A stretch of DNA of 64,000 nt. Origin: Tricholoma matsutake (lineage: Eukaryota > Basidiomycota > Agaricomycetes > Agaricales > Tricholomataceae). How positions within the stretch are numbered: the first letter of the stretch is position 1; every line of letters begins with the position of its first letter. The DNA is taken from NCBI GenBank assembly GCA_026075535.2, contig AP026550.1, positions 7,812,001 through 7,876,000 on the forward strand. Reading direction: 5' to 3'. Below, piece after piece: positions 1-11,867 of this stretch. Made by a program: the position numbers and the translations under genes. The notes under the pieces were generated by a model that worked only from the letters and a program-made list of their open reading frames with translations, had not been told where the DNA came from and did not search any database.

Positions 1-216
1 AAGGGATGTTTACCTCAGTGTTTGTGCATGCAAGCAAGAGCCAAATGACTGAGGTGGTGGCAGGAAATTGTACAAAATTTATACTATGAGGTCTGCATGT
101 CAAGATACCACTAATAAGCAAAAAGATATATGAATGAAACACAAAGGAGTGATGCCAATATAATAGACAAGAGAGGCAAATGAGGTATCATGATTGTGCT
201 TACACAGTCCAGGTAG
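1..216. repeat. LTR-like fragment, no gene
   Basis: No coding potential was recognised. Positions 12-53 resemble 15322-15362 (shared core agccaaatgactgagg), which lies in the leader or LTR of the copia-1 element. This could be a diverged LTR remnant cut by the window start. The similarity covers only about 45 bp, so the call is weak. Confidence 0.3.
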
Positions 217-1250
217 TCTTTTAAGGGTTGGTTTGGTCTGGTTGTTTGACCCCTAAGAGGGTTAACTGGGACCATAACTGGTCCAGACCATTACCTCAAG
301 TCATATGGACCATAACTGGTTCAGACTGGTTTCAACCAGTTTTGCCAGCTAAATAAGTTCTATTATATAGTAAATAAAACTATTTACAATCACACCCTGC
401 AAGCAGGTGCTCGCAGTGGTGTGGTATTGCTAAGAGAATAGAAAAAGAAAAGAAAAGAGTTAGAAAAAAAAAACCCACCATCCCACATTAGTAGTGAGGG
501 TGGGGACTGCCATTGTGTTGTCCCAGCCATTTGTCATCCCCACAGTTCATCTTCCCTGTGGTTCATTGTCCCTGCAGTTCATCCCCATGATTCATTGTCC
601 CAGAGGTTCATTGTCCCCGCAGTTTGTTGCCCCCACCATTCATTGTCCCTGTGTCATCCCTGCTGTTTGTCATCCCTGTTGTCCCTGCTGTTTGTCATCC
701 CTGTTGTCCCTGCTGTTTGCCATCCATGTTGTCCCTGCCATTTGTCATCCCCATGGTTGGTTGTCACCACCCTTTGTTGCCCATGTTCATTGTCCCCACA
801 CAATGTTGTCCCCGCGGTTCACTGTCCCCCACATTTGTTGTCCCACCCTTCATTGTTGGTTGTTCATGGGCCTAGGTTCCATTGTCATCAGCACCTCCAT
901 ATCCCCCTATGAGCAGTGGCTCGCAGATGGGGTGGGGGTGCTGCATGATGTGGCATTGGCCATGGTCATCACTGTCCAGGAAAAGGGCCTGTTGCCACCC
1001 TGCGAGCAGAGGCTTGCAGTGGCAGTGCAGGGCTTTGTGGGGTACCTGTTTGGCTGGCTTGTGGGTGTCATTCAGCAGGCAGGTGATGTTGTTATCAACA
1101 TACAGGAACCTAAAGATAAAGAAAAACATTTAGTTAGTAAAAGAAAGAAATCAACTAACAAAAACATACCTGAGGGCCCCAACAACATTAGTTTGTCATT
1201 CGGGCCTCCTGTTTTGTGTTTGTTGGTTTGTGCAGTCATGGGTGTGGACA
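217..1250 (-). mobile_element. hAT-derived non-autonomous element H1, right end missing
   Basis: The left end (tagtcttttaagggttgg) is a decayed version of the TAGTGTTTTAAGGTCC terminus seen intact at 16907 and 39563. The interior matches H2 (16907-18263) and H5 (61850-63813): low-complexity repeats of cattgtcccc/gtcatccctg type, then a minus-strand intron. That intron (1110-1169, 60 nt) starts GTATGT and ends ATCTTTAG on the minus strand and is also present in H5. The right terminus is absent. A short block at 2062-2085 (aatggtgccacttttatt) also matches H2, so an insertion or rearrangement may have displaced the right part. Long Cys/Pro-rich ORFs here are low-complexity artefacts. Confidence 0.6.
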
Positions 1251-2061
1251 GAGTGGTGGTGCATGTTGAAAAAGGGTCAGAGGGCAGATGAGACTCATGA
1301 GAGAAGAAGGGGAGGATGAGTTGGCAGAAAGAATGTGTACGTGTGTTGTTGATCACTTGCTCCAGCAATTGCCAGATATTGATCGATGCAGTGAGCATGT
1401 TGTTTTCAACAACCCCGAGGCTTCCTCCACTATTGCCAATGGTAAAAATACTGTTGAGACATGTGGGGGAGTATTGCATTAATCTACTACAGCCTTAAAT
1501 TTCATTTTTATGTGAAGTATTCAATATTCAATTGAGAAAACATTGTCGAGGCAAATGAATTACAGAACTTGAGTCAATGAAGTCCTTGAATCTATGCATT
1601 TTAGCAGTATATCTTGCCACAACTCTTCCACATCACATTATGCACTTAACTACTTATTTTAGGACATTCAGACACACTTGATTGTTCATTTTTAAGCTTC
1701 CAAATTAATTTCTAACAGGTACTAGGCTCACAATGGCAAAACTGACAACTTGCCATTTTCACTCTGATATCTATTCTATATGCTGGGGGGAATCTAGAAC
1801 TGCGTGGCTTTTTAAATTGGACTCATTGGAACATAAGTTATAGCTGTAAAACTATCAAAATTGACACTTGCCCTGTTACTCACTTTCTTTCCTTTCAAAT
1901 AAGATTTTGACTGTTGGGAGGTAAAGTTTGGAGCATAAATGTAATTTACTACATGTTTACAGGCCCCTATTCATGTGTGGTGCTCGACGCGCAGCAAAGT
2001 AACATCTGTGCGCCCAGCATCATATTTTCCAGCAATTGCCACACTGACGCAAGAGATTTTA
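1251..2061. other. No recognisable gene
   Basis: AT-rich sequence with only short ORFs (for example 1288-1482, plus) that match nothing I recognise. It separates two stretches that are adjacent in the related element H2, so it may be an inserted repeat, but no termini or duplication were found. Confidence 0.4.
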
Positions 2062-2082
2062 CAAATGGTGCCACTTTTATTT

Positions 2083-2410
2083 TGTCTTGGTCTGTTTCTC
2101 TTGCAATGGCTGCAATGTCGCCTCCATCACCCCCCCTCACTCGCAAACGCAAGGTGGGGGTAGTTCTCTGTTTGTTTCACTCAGGAGCACCGCCACATCA
2201 CCACTACCACCCCCTCTCACTTGCAAATCCAAGTTGGGGGTGGTTCTTTGTCTGTTTCTCTCACAACAGCCACCACATCATGACTACCACCCCCTCTCGC
2301 TTGCAAATGTGAGGTGGGGGTGGTTCTTGGTCTGTTTCTCTCGCAATGGCTGCCACATCACCTCCACCACCCCCCCTTGCTTGCAATCATGAGCTGGGGG
2401 TGGTTCCTCA
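2083..2410. repeat. Minisatellite, about 81 bp x 4
   Basis: Four imperfect tandem units begin near 2087, 2168, 2250 and 2331. Each carries a gtctgtttctctcgcaa-like block, a caccaccccc block and a ttgcaa..tggggg block. The period is a multiple of three, so two frames stay open through it; those ORFs are not evidence of a gene. Confidence 0.8.
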
Positions 2411-2460
2411 TTGTATTTAGATATATTTAGAGTTATAATAAATTATTAATGTCATACTCA

Positions 2461-2607
2461 TTGAAACCCATGGGGTACCCATGGGTTTTGACCAAAACCC
2501 CCCCATACCCGCGGTAAAACCACACCCATAACCATAACAGGTATGGTGTTCATGGGTACAGGTACGGGTACATGAAATTATACCTGGGGGTTACCCAAGT
2601 CATGCCC
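2461..2607. mobile_element. Small palindromic MITE-like element
   Basis: Rich in self-complementary acccatggg/gggtaccc segments, with a right end reading GGGTTACCC..CATGCCCTA. It resembles the 89-bp element at 30943-31031 in style. Its right edge interrupts the copia-1 gag reading frame and supplies its stop codon. The left edge is unclear and no target duplication was found. Confidence 0.4.
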
Positions 2608-3270
2608 TATCAGCCTTGCTGCTAGACTCAATGTGAGCCACAGTCTCATCCAGATCAACGACAACTGAGTTCAGGTCAATGCTGACAAACAAGCTGCACT
2701 TGTTTCCATCAGCCCCAAATAACTCCTTGGTATCCTTGTTGCTGTCCAGATCATTGCCGATCTCAGAAAACCAATCCCCATTATTATCCCCTTCAAGCTC
2801 GAGATCTGAATCAGAGTCAGAATCGGAAGCTGATTGAAGCTCGGGCATCTCAGAATCTGAATCCCACAGTTCAGCAAAAAATGCTGCCTCGTTTTCAGAA
2901 TCAGATTCAATAGCAGCATTTGCAGAGCCATTCTTCTTTGGTGAGTTGTCTTTCTTATCATTAGACTTCGCAGGCTTAGGGCACTTGTCCTTGAAGTGAC
3001 CCTTCTCTCCACAGTTCCAGCAAACACCATGAGGCTTGCGCTTGAAGTGCTTGCCTTTCCCACTTGACATGACAGACATGGCTTTGTCCTTGTCATCACC
3101 CTTCGAAGACTTAACATTTGAGTGCAGAGAACATGTGGCCACATTGTGCTCAAATTCCTCCAAGATCAACCCGATATGTTCATCAGGGTTGATGGTCTTC
3201 GTGGAACTGTACAGCCTTGCACCAGCAAGTAAATTCGATGCAAAATTGGAGAGATGATGGGGAAGGGAAG

Positions 3271-3472
3271 TGGAAGGGAGTGTGTTCTCCCAACACTCAA
3301 GATAACCTAGTTATGAGGAATGTGGTATCAATTGAAGGGGGGATTAGTATTCTATTACAAATAGTTTGTTATCTAAGGAATCCATCCTAAGTAGTCATGT
3401 GATTGTGTAGCTGTGTAACAGGATCATGTAGTCATGTAGAATGTGTGTTGTAAGAGAAAGGATTCTCTTACA
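3271..3472 (-). repeat. Gypsy A 3' LTR
   Basis: 202 bp, nearly identical to 8594-8795. On the minus strand it starts with the inverted repeat TGTAAGAG...CTCTTACA and ends CTTCCA. Differences from the other copy are mostly CG versus CA/TG (for example gattgtgt against gatcgcat). Confidence 0.92.
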
Positions 3473-3526
3473 CTCTCCCATGTTTCAAAAAAAACTCCAT
3501 CTCATCGCATTCTCGACTCCCAAACG

Positions 3527-6500
3527 TCAAGTGCCTCTGTCTCCAACATCTCTGATCTTGGTTGCCACAAATCGGCTTCCGGTCCATAGCCTTTCCACTG
3601 CACAAGGTACAAGGTATTGTTTCCCTTGTCCTTGTGGTTGCTCATCCAAGATTTTATCCATGAAATATTCTGTCGATCCCTTAGGCATTACAATTGGCCC
3701 TGGCTTTTCCATCCATCTACCTGGGAAAAGTTCATCATTGTTCTTAATGTGGCGCTTGAGTAGGGAGACATGGAAAGTAGTGAATCGAGAAGCAGGTGGT
3801 GGTAATGCCAACTTGTATGTCGAAATTTCCGGGAATGCTTCTAAGACATTGTAAGGTCCATCCCAGTGGGGCATGAATTTGGCAACCCTTCTGCTCCACT
3901 TCTGCATGTACTCTCATCTGCAATGTGCTGTCTTCATCATCACTTTATCCCCTACCTCGAACTCCGGGTTGGGATCTTGGTCTTTATTGGCCTGGTGCAC
4001 CTGTGATATTTTTGCTGCTAGCAGGCAGTCCTTCGCACCCTCAACTTCCTCATTTATTTTCTCGATCAACTCCCTTGCACATTTCACCTCGTCCTCTTCT
4101 CACACCTCCCCGCTGTCCAAATTCACAACCAATGGCAGCAATATTCGTGGTGATCGCCTGGTCTTAAGGACGAACAGGGAGACTTGTGTGGATGCGTTCA
4201 CTGTATTCATGATGTCAAAACACACTTTTGGAAGTGCCTTTGCCCATCCGCTTTGATTCCTCTCGACATGATATCTCAAGCATTGCACGATTGTTTTGTT
4301 GGATCTCTCTGAGGATCCGTCTGTTTCCAGATGGTATGCTGTCAACATCTTATGTTTGAGTCCAGCCATCTTCATTAGTGCATTCCAAAATTTGGACACG
4401 AATAATTTATCATGGTTGCTGATGATTTCTATGGGGCACCCATTTTTGCAGTACCACACATCGAAAAACAATTTTGCGAAATCTTCGGTGCTCATGTCCA
4501 TTCTGCAAGGGGCAATCTGCACCTCCGCACCAAGCCTGTCCATCATGGTGATGATCGCGTCAAAGCTGTTGTCGACAGGTAGGGGACCCACAAAATCGAT
4601 TGCCACAGAGTCAAATCATTTATCAGGAATGGGCAAGGGATGTAGTGGTCCAGGGACTTTTGCTGTAGTTGACTTGTTTTGTTGACAAGCCCCACATCCC
4701 AGGATGTATGCCGTAATGAGGTCCTTCCTCATGTTCAGCCAATAAAAGTCATTCTTGAGGGCCACATACGGTTTCTCACCCCTGAAGTGTCCCAAATGGT
4801 CATGCGCTAGTCAAAACAGTTGCTCTCACATGTCTTTGTATCTCGGGATGATGAGTTGGCTACCTATGAACAGCAGCCCGCTTTTCAACTCAAAACCCAG
4901 TTTTGAGTCCGTAACGTTATGTTTCATGTCCTTCAATATCCCTGCACACCAGCTGTCTTTGATGTACCCTTTTCTAATTCTTTTGAATAGTTTGGGGTTG
5001 GACTCGATGCCAAAAATGGCATTCACCGCTGTGCTCTGCTCTGTCATGTTTGGAATTCGCAAAAGTGCGTCCGCTACTGTGTTGTCCTCCCCCTTGATGT
5101 AGGTAATGGAATATTCATACTGAGAAAGGTATTCCATCCACCTTACTTGATGGAGTGAGAGATCCCTTTGGCTGTCAAAATTCTTGATAGATTTGTGATC
5201 TGTGTATATGTTGATGTGAGTTCCCAGCAAGTCGACTCACCATTTTGCTAGTGCTCACATGATGCTAAGCATCTCTTGCTCATGTACTGGGTAGTGCAAC
5301 TCGGCACCCCTCAGCTGTCTGCTTTCAAATGCAACAGGCCTCAAACTCTCCCAATCTTTACCAAAGGAGAGCACAGCACCTGTTCGCCTCTTACTAGTGT
5401 TGCAAGTTACAAAAATCTTGGCGTCACCTGGATTTTGGTGGTCGATTGTTGTCAAGCAATCTTGACCAAGTACCAGTTCTTCGATGGCCTGGAATGCGCG
5501 CTGATGTTCATCTGTCCACACAGGGAATATTTTATTACATTCTTTTTTTGTTAAAGGAGTCAGGGCCACGGTGTGTTCAGCCAACGCTGGTAAGAAGGTG
5601 CTAATATATCTTACAAGTCCAAGAAATTGTCGAACTTGTTTCGTGGATTGAGGTGCTTGCCATTCCAATATCCGCTTCACTTTCTCGCTGTCGGCCTCAA
5701 TTCCATCTGCCGAGATGTGGTGTCCGAGAAAATTGATTTCAGTCATGAACAACAAAGACTTTTTGGTGGAACAGTAGAGTTGTGCCCTTCACAGTGCTTC
5801 CAACATGGTTGTTACATTTGCTTTATCCTCGGCAAGGCTAGAAGACCAAATGATAATGTCGTCCAAGTATACATGGCAAATGTGACCGATTAGCTCCGCC
5901 AAAGCTAAGGTTACGCATCGCTGGTGAGTTGCTGGAGAATTTCTCAAATCATAGGCATGACGACCCATTCCCATAATCCAAATGGTGTCAGTGTCGCCAT
6001 ATATTTGACATGATCGGGGTGAACCAAGGTTTGGAAGAATGAATTTGTCATGTCAATTTTACCCCATATTTTTCCTTTAGTGCAGTCCGCCAAGATGTCA
6101 TCGATTCATGGCAGAGGGTAATTATCTGGCACTGTAACCTTGTTTAGCTTTCTATAATTATTTACCCATCTTGGCAGTACTGTGCTGTCTGCCTTAGGAA
6201 TGATAAAAGATGGCGATGCATATGGGGAGGATGATGGCCTTATGTGTCCTGCTTTTAAGTGCTGTTCTATTAAGGTTTTCCAACCATCCCTATATTTTCT
6301 CAGACAGGAATAAGCATGGCCCACTGAGACTGGAGTGCCAGGCTTAACTTCAATATGGTGGTATACATCAGTTGGCAAGTCTCTCACGTGTGGAATGTCT
6401 GATGGAAAACGGTCCACAAAATGTGCTTTGTATGTGGAATCCAACTTCTCCAAGATGTTCAGCATCGCGAGCTCTGTTATCCTTCTTTTGATAGCTGCAA

Positions 6501-7263
6501 TTACACACAGTGTCTTTGTGGTGTATGCTTCGAAATCGAAATGGGTAGGGTTCCCTGCAAAGAGGTATTGCAGCTCTTCATGCAAAATTTTGTGGTCTGC
6601 TCAAGCCTGTTTGTGTCCATCTTTCACTGCCCTAGCTGCTGTTTTTCTTTGCTCCTGTGCAGACAGTTGCGGAACTTTATGCTTAGCCTCGGGTGGGTTC
6701 AAAAGGTCATACTGAGCTTCTTTTGCAACCCCGGTTCTAAGCTCCGTGTTGACCACAATTTTGTTGTGTGTAAGGAAGTCAAGCCCAAGTATCAACCCAG
6801 TGTGAAGGTTAGGACAAATGATTGCATTTACAACTCTCAATTTCCATAATGCATCTGGCAATTGCAGGTGTACTTTACAAAATTCTGATAACGAAGACTC
6901 TGATTTCTTTCTGTTCACAAAGGCACCGGTCACTTGAAAAGGCTTGAATAGTTTGCGTCGCTCGAGTCCAAAGATCTCCACCATTTCAGACCAAATCAGC
7001 ACTGGAGGAGAGCCATGGTCAATAAGAGCATGGATTGGTGTAGGCGCACATGTCAAAGGTGCATCAATGCAGCAGTCCCACCACAAATGGTCAGGTAAAG
7101 ATAGAGGTCTGGTCATGTACTCTGATGCTTCACCCTCGGACATATCAAAATTGTCATTGTCTTCAGTTTCAAAAATGCCTGCAACTGCTGTGGCTCTGTT
7201 CACTTCGAATGCCGCCTTGGCTTTGAGCACTTCTGGTAAGGTGACATTTGTGCAGGCTTCCAC
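3527..7263 (-). pseudogene. pol: Gypsy A pol: protease, RT, RNase H, integrase
   Basis: Degenerate Pol read in one frame through many TGA codons. A protease-like IHALIDHGSPP lies near 7035; RT begins about 6580 (RPSSSPYASPSFIIPKA) and has YLDD near 5870; RNase H and its connection lie at 5755-4850 (FVTCNTSKRRTGAVLS, IYTDHKSIKNF). The integrase core runs from about 4606 (AIDFVGPLP, then a SNHDKLF segment and SSERSNKT). The C-terminal part (3907-3527) contains FHVSLLKRH and a chromodomain-like tail. Stops at 6601, 6106, 5789, 5255 and 4100 are all TGA where the family has arginine, as expected from CGA to TGA decay. Pol would copy and insert the element; this copy cannot. Confidence 0.85.
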
Positions 7264-7289
7264 TGTGGGTCTTCCTTTGTTTCTGAGAG

Positions 7290-8250
7290 GGCAATCACTT
7301 GCGAAGTGGTCTGCATATAATCATCTGCAACAGAAACAGCCACGGTGAGCTTTAAGAAGATCGTGTTCTGCTTGAGTGAGCTTAGCCATGAAAGTCTGGT
7401 TGGTATTAGTCATGTTCACAAGGATGGGTCGGGTGCTTCCTTCTGTTGTCATGGCTACACTGCTGCTGCTTCCGGTACCCAGTGCACATGTGGACTTTGC
7501 ATTAGCACAGCCTGCAGCCTGGGCAATCTTGAGCCACTCATCGTGTTTGCTTTGGTTCTTGACATCCAGAAGGTGTACTCATTGAATCCAAGCTTTGAGC
7601 TCAGCAATATCATCTAGCATGCCATGTGTGTTGTTCGAGTCATAAGAGCCTTTAAGTGTTGGCGATAGTCGTGGAACAAAGTGAGCCTGGAGCTTATCTT
7701 CCTCGATGTGATAGGCTGATCTGGCGATTCCTAACTCTGAGTTTGCCTTGCACACAGTTTCTGTCCACGAGAGAAAGGCTTGAAGCCCTTGTGTTGATAT
7801 CTGTGTCACAACTAAGTCATCCTGCCAATTTCTTGGCAAAAAATTCTTCTTGAATTCTAACATGAAGGCTGGGAAGGCGAGGAGGAGGAGGCAGTCATGG
7901 TGAGTATTGACCCAGGATTGTATGGAGGAGCCTTCGAAGTTGCAGATAATGCTCATGATGTGCTCATCTTCAGCAATCTTCTTATTCTGAAAAAAGTGCC
8001 AACAGGTGTTCTCGAATACTTGTATGGCTCCGATCGTGATGTGTCCCACTGATTAAACAGGAGCATGACTACCTTTTCCATCATTAACAACAGCTGGAGC
8101 ATAAGGGGGGTTATCCATTGTAGATCTCGTGTCAGAGTCGGAGTTGGAGGAGTCAAGGGACAGGGGCAAGGTTGTTGTTGGCTGGTTGGCTGGAGAACTG
8201 GGTGGTGTTGTGAGAGGGCTGGAGGCTGGGGTGGGTTCACGTGCCCTGCT
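7290..8250 (-). pseudogene. gag: Gypsy A gag
   Basis: Capsid-type region at 8049-7579 (FENTCWHFFQNKKI, SWVNTHHDC, FLPRNWQDD), followed near 7345-7290 by a zinc knuckle CFCCR..LYADHFASDCP whose frame is cut by a TGA in place of an arginine codon. The extreme N-terminus near 8250 is uncertain and an in-frame TAA lies near 8050. The retropepsin-like sequence follows without a clear gap. Confidence 0.7.
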
Positions 8251-8593
8251 ATGGGTGGTGAGTGGGATACGGGTGGAGGGTGTTCAAGACAGGTTGTGAT
8301 ATGAAGGCTGGTGGGGAGAGTTTTCTTATTGCTCAGTTGAATGGGGATTTATACTAAAGTGGTTGTGACTGTATGCGCGGTAGGTGGTGATGCAATTAAC
8401 TATGACGTGGTCTATCTGGTGTTGGTCGTTGCAGTTGGCGTGGTGTGGTGTTAATTATCCGAGAAGTTGCAGGTGACACTGGGAACAGGATTAACGTGGG
8501 GGTAACGCAGGGTGGTCGAAGAATAATGTACCTGGATTGATCCTGTTTCTTGTTGTGTACTTGAAACAAAACACGCTTGTCATAAAAAAAAAG

Positions 8594-8795
8594 TGGAAGG
8601 GAGTGTGTTCTCCCAACACTCAAGATAACCTAGTTATGAGGAATGTGGTATTGATTGAAGGGGGGATTAGTATTCTATTACAAATAGTTTGTTATCTAAG
8701 GAATCCATCCTAAGTAGTCATGTGATCGCATAGCTGTGTAACGTGATCATGTAGTCGTGTAGAACGTGTGTTGTAAGAGAAAGGATTCTCTTACA
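8594..8795 (-). repeat. Gypsy A 5' LTR
   Basis: 202-bp partner of 3271-3472. Immediately inside it the minus strand reads CTTTTTTTTTATGAC, a T tract where a tRNA primer site is expected. The GGAAG duplication follows at 8796-8800. Confidence 0.92.
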
Positions 8796-9026
8796 GGAAG
8801 TGATTATTGTGGAATGTCCTCGATCACAACACCATATGTAGCTAACTCCTCCATCTTCACATGCAGTGCATCCAAGAATTCTTGGACATTGCCCTTGTCA
8901 GGGCACTTTGACTCCAGTACTTTACACTCCCCCTCCGAGTCCAAGTGGACTCTGCTCGGACACTAGGACTTCCTAGGACTGTCCTAGGACTCTACTTGGA
9001 CTTTGCTCGGACTTTTTAGAGTAGTG

Positions 9027-9310
9027 ATGTTAGTGATGTTATATACCATTCTGACCGGATTCTTCAGCTGAGTTTGAAAATACCCCCTGTGTAGTGATGT
9101 GATTGGCTATATATAGAACATAGTGATGTTATATACCATTCTGACTGGATTTTTGAGCTGAGTTTAGAAATCACCTTTGCGTGGTCATGTGACCTACCGT
9201 ATATGGAACATAGTGATGTTATATACCATTCTCACCAGAATTTTGAGCCAAGTTTGGAAATCACCCTTGTGTAGTCATGTGACCTACCATATATATAGTG
9301 ATGGCATACA
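9027..9310. repeat. Subterminal tandem repeat, about 98 bp x 3
   Basis: Three units each contain a tatataccattct block, a gagctgagttt..aaatcacc block and a gtcatgtgacctacc block. The matching end of KDZ2 (55730-56080) has four units, so the array changes copy number between copies. Confidence 0.85.
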
Positions 9311-9508
9311 CTATCATTGTGTGAAATATGGCACCATCAAGATATCCTTTCTATATTTTTCTCATTAGTATTATACACACACTCTGAATGATTAACTCAA
9401 GTTTGAAAATGACTTTGACAAGATAAATTAGGCAGATTTATGCAAGACATCTGTATGTTGAGGGAGAATCCGAAGCAGAGTACTTAATGAAACCTAACTA
9501 TTTACATA

Positions 9509-11837
9509 CTAATCATCATCATCATCCTTCTCTTCATTTATGTCCTTCTGTTTCTGCTTTTCTAAAACATACCGAGCATGATAGAATAACATGGAATGCA
9601 AAAACCAGTTGAAATTACCTGGAGTCATTCTCTTCAATATTGAGTCAAATCCACCAAGCCATGCATTGAGTTGTTCACAAGCCTGTTTCACATATTAATT
9701 ATTATAGATATCAAATAAAACACAATACTGTACCTGTGTATTGAATGCCCTTTTATAATATGATGTTCCAGCATCATCTTGTGCTACAATAACAAGGTTG
9801 GGTGCAGATCCATCTTGAGGAGCAGGATTACACCATTTTCGACATAGCTCATCAGTTGTACGATGATTAGTGTAATGGTAGGAATCAACAATAAAGCGAT
9901 TAGTCTTTTTCCAGATTCTATCCCAACTTCCATTTGCAACAGCAGTATGGAGTACAAGACAAGCTTTGTCAATGCAGATATAATCTGGACATGATTCCTC
10001 AGTTGTATATACACTTTCTAGAAACTCCAGAATATTTGTTGGAGACTCAGACTTTGCAAACTTTGCCCATGCAATTACAGTACCACATGGAGCACATATT
10101 GTTTCAATGCAGTAAGTTCAAGAAGGAGTAAAATAATGACCTCTTTCTGGCTCTGGAGCCAGCTCATCATGAGGCTGTGAATAACTTCCAGGTGCTGGAT
10201 TCCAAGGCAAATTTTCTGCAGGTCTCCATAACATTCTTCTAGCACCATTAAAGCTTTGCTGAGAATGATTCTGAACATGTTTATCCCATTCTCTTTGGTG
10301 CTGTGCACAAGCCTTTGTGTTTCCCACTTTCTGATTATCACAGTTATGCATATGGCACTTAGTTCCATATTGTTGCTCATGGAGTGCACAGAATGAACCA
10401 CCATGATGATTTGCTAGTTCTGAGGTGCAATTGTCATATGCACAATGCTAAAATAAAATTCAGTTAGATATACATATTATGAAGTATATTTACATACAGT
10501 TGTGCCCATCACAATGCCATCAACAACAACCATATTGACAGATGCATCATCAATATCCATGTCATCATTAAATGAGATTTGTGCATGTGGCTGATTAGGT
10601 AAGCCAGGATTTGTTAAGTCAGCTCCTTCAACAAGTCCAGGTACTCTGTTATTTTCATCCACTCCAACAACTGCTGCAGGATCAACATTGGACATTATAT
10701 CTGATGTGTGCCTATATGCCTGGGTGCATTCTGCACATGCATGCTGATCAGCTGGATGTATAATTCCATTTTCACCCAGCAGTTCAAGTGCTTCTTTCAT
10801 AACATCATCAATTGCTAAGGGATCCTGAAGTTCCATATTGATATTTGATGAGGCTGCAATTGAACAAATTGTTTCTTGAACAAACGCTTGCCAAATTTGA
10901 TGGTGAGATACTTTGATAGGAATCTGAGAATAACTGCTAAAGCTGTTGTTCCAATACTCGGTATATGCTGCAGCTGATGCATGAAAGCTATACACTCCAT
11001 TTACAACTCCTCCTGCAAAAACCCGATCAACCCATAAACTTTGTCCAACCTTGAGGTATTTGGCATTATTCAGGTATACTTTGGTATGTTTGTCTCCTGG
11101 TTCTGTAACATGCTCATGATCTGCAGAATACAAAGTTTTGCATCCTGGACATTGCCCAGTGAGTACTTGAACATTGGCATGTGCTGTGCATCCTTTAATT
11201 AAAGTAACTCGGGGTATGTCTCTGAGCTTTACTCCTAAAACCAAGGATCGAGGCTTGCACTTTGCAGTTTGACATATAACAGCCTCTGGACAAATCATAT
11301 GAACAGGTTCGATTGATTCATGAGAAACTGGCTTTAGTTTTCCTTTGAATTTCCCATTGGAATCATATGGATACAACCCCAAAGTTTTTGCCAAAGCATC
11401 AAGATTTGTAAAAATTGCATTGACAGTATCTGAGACTGCAGTCTTCTGATCAGCATATAACTGGTTTCGATCTGTTCCCAGTCTTTCTTGTAATTTGTGT
11501 GCAAGGCATTTTCCAGGCAGAAGGTGAGGAGCAAGCTTCTCCTGAATACTTGGGATTCTGCTGTCTTGCATGCAAGCTAAGCAAATCCGTATTTTCTGTT
11601 AAGGTAAACAGAACAACAAGGACTTGAGATAGTGTAATGTCTGAACCCAAATGTTCTTGGATAAATTGGCTGAAGACATTGAATGAAATATCAGGGAAAG
11701 GACCAGCATTAGGCAATGCAGAAACAGTGGGCAACAACACAAGTCCTCCAAATATGATGCTCCAATTTGGGAGCTGCTTGAAGATGGTCACCATGACCAA
11801 AACACAGATCCAGACATAAGAAATCAAATCAGCCATA
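9509..11837 (-). pseudogene. KDZ1 CxC5/CxC6 transposase pseudogene
   Basis: Same gene as in KDZ2, on the opposite strand. Recognisable parts are a hydrophobic N-terminus (from 11837), a CxC5 cluster around 11290-11120, VVVDG near 10525, a CxC6 cluster split by an intron near 10444-10493, YICIDKAC near 9970, VDSYHYTNH near 9880, and a last exon with ACEQLNAWL (about 9680) ending in an Asp tract at 9509. A frame break near 11570 and a TGA near 10130 are shared with KDZ2, so both copies descend from one defective parent. See KDZ3 for the intact form and the assignment of catalytic residues. Confidence 0.8.
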
Positions 11838-11867
11838 AGAAAAATTCTGCAAAATCCAAGCAAATTA

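Larger units (their letters stand above)
3271..8795 (-). mobile_element. Ty3/gypsy element A with both LTRs, nested in copia-1 gag
   Basis: Two LTRs (3271-3472 and 8594-8795, about 202 bp) begin TGTAAGAG and end CTTCCA on the minus strand. A 5-bp duplication GGAAG flanks the element (3266-3270 and 8796-8800). Gag, protease, RT, RNase H and integrase follow in that order, which defines Ty3/gypsy. A purine tract (ACATGGGAGAG) precedes the 3' LTR. A run of T, not a TGG-type tRNA primer site, follows the 5' LTR. All parts are broken by stop codons. Confidence 0.92.

Noticed and set aside
494..1291. 265-codon Cys/Pro/His-rich ORF
   Set aside because: Lies in minisatellite-like sequence open in several frames, repeated in H2 and H5 with different frames. 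It is compositional, not a protein gene.
2083..2410. CRISPR-like array
   Set aside because: Units are contiguous tandem repeats without unique spacers, and the window is eukaryotic.
3266..3270. Insertion-site preference for GGAA shared by gypsy A and element F
   Set aside because: In element sense the gypsy A duplication is CTTCC and that of F is GGAAC, so the match depends on ignoring orientation; two cases are too few.
3527..7263. Recoding of UGA as arginine
   Set aside because: Homologous copies show CAA or CGA at the same sites (KDZ1/KDZ2), and LTRs show the same CpG-to-TpG/CpA pattern outside coding DNA, so decay is sufficient.
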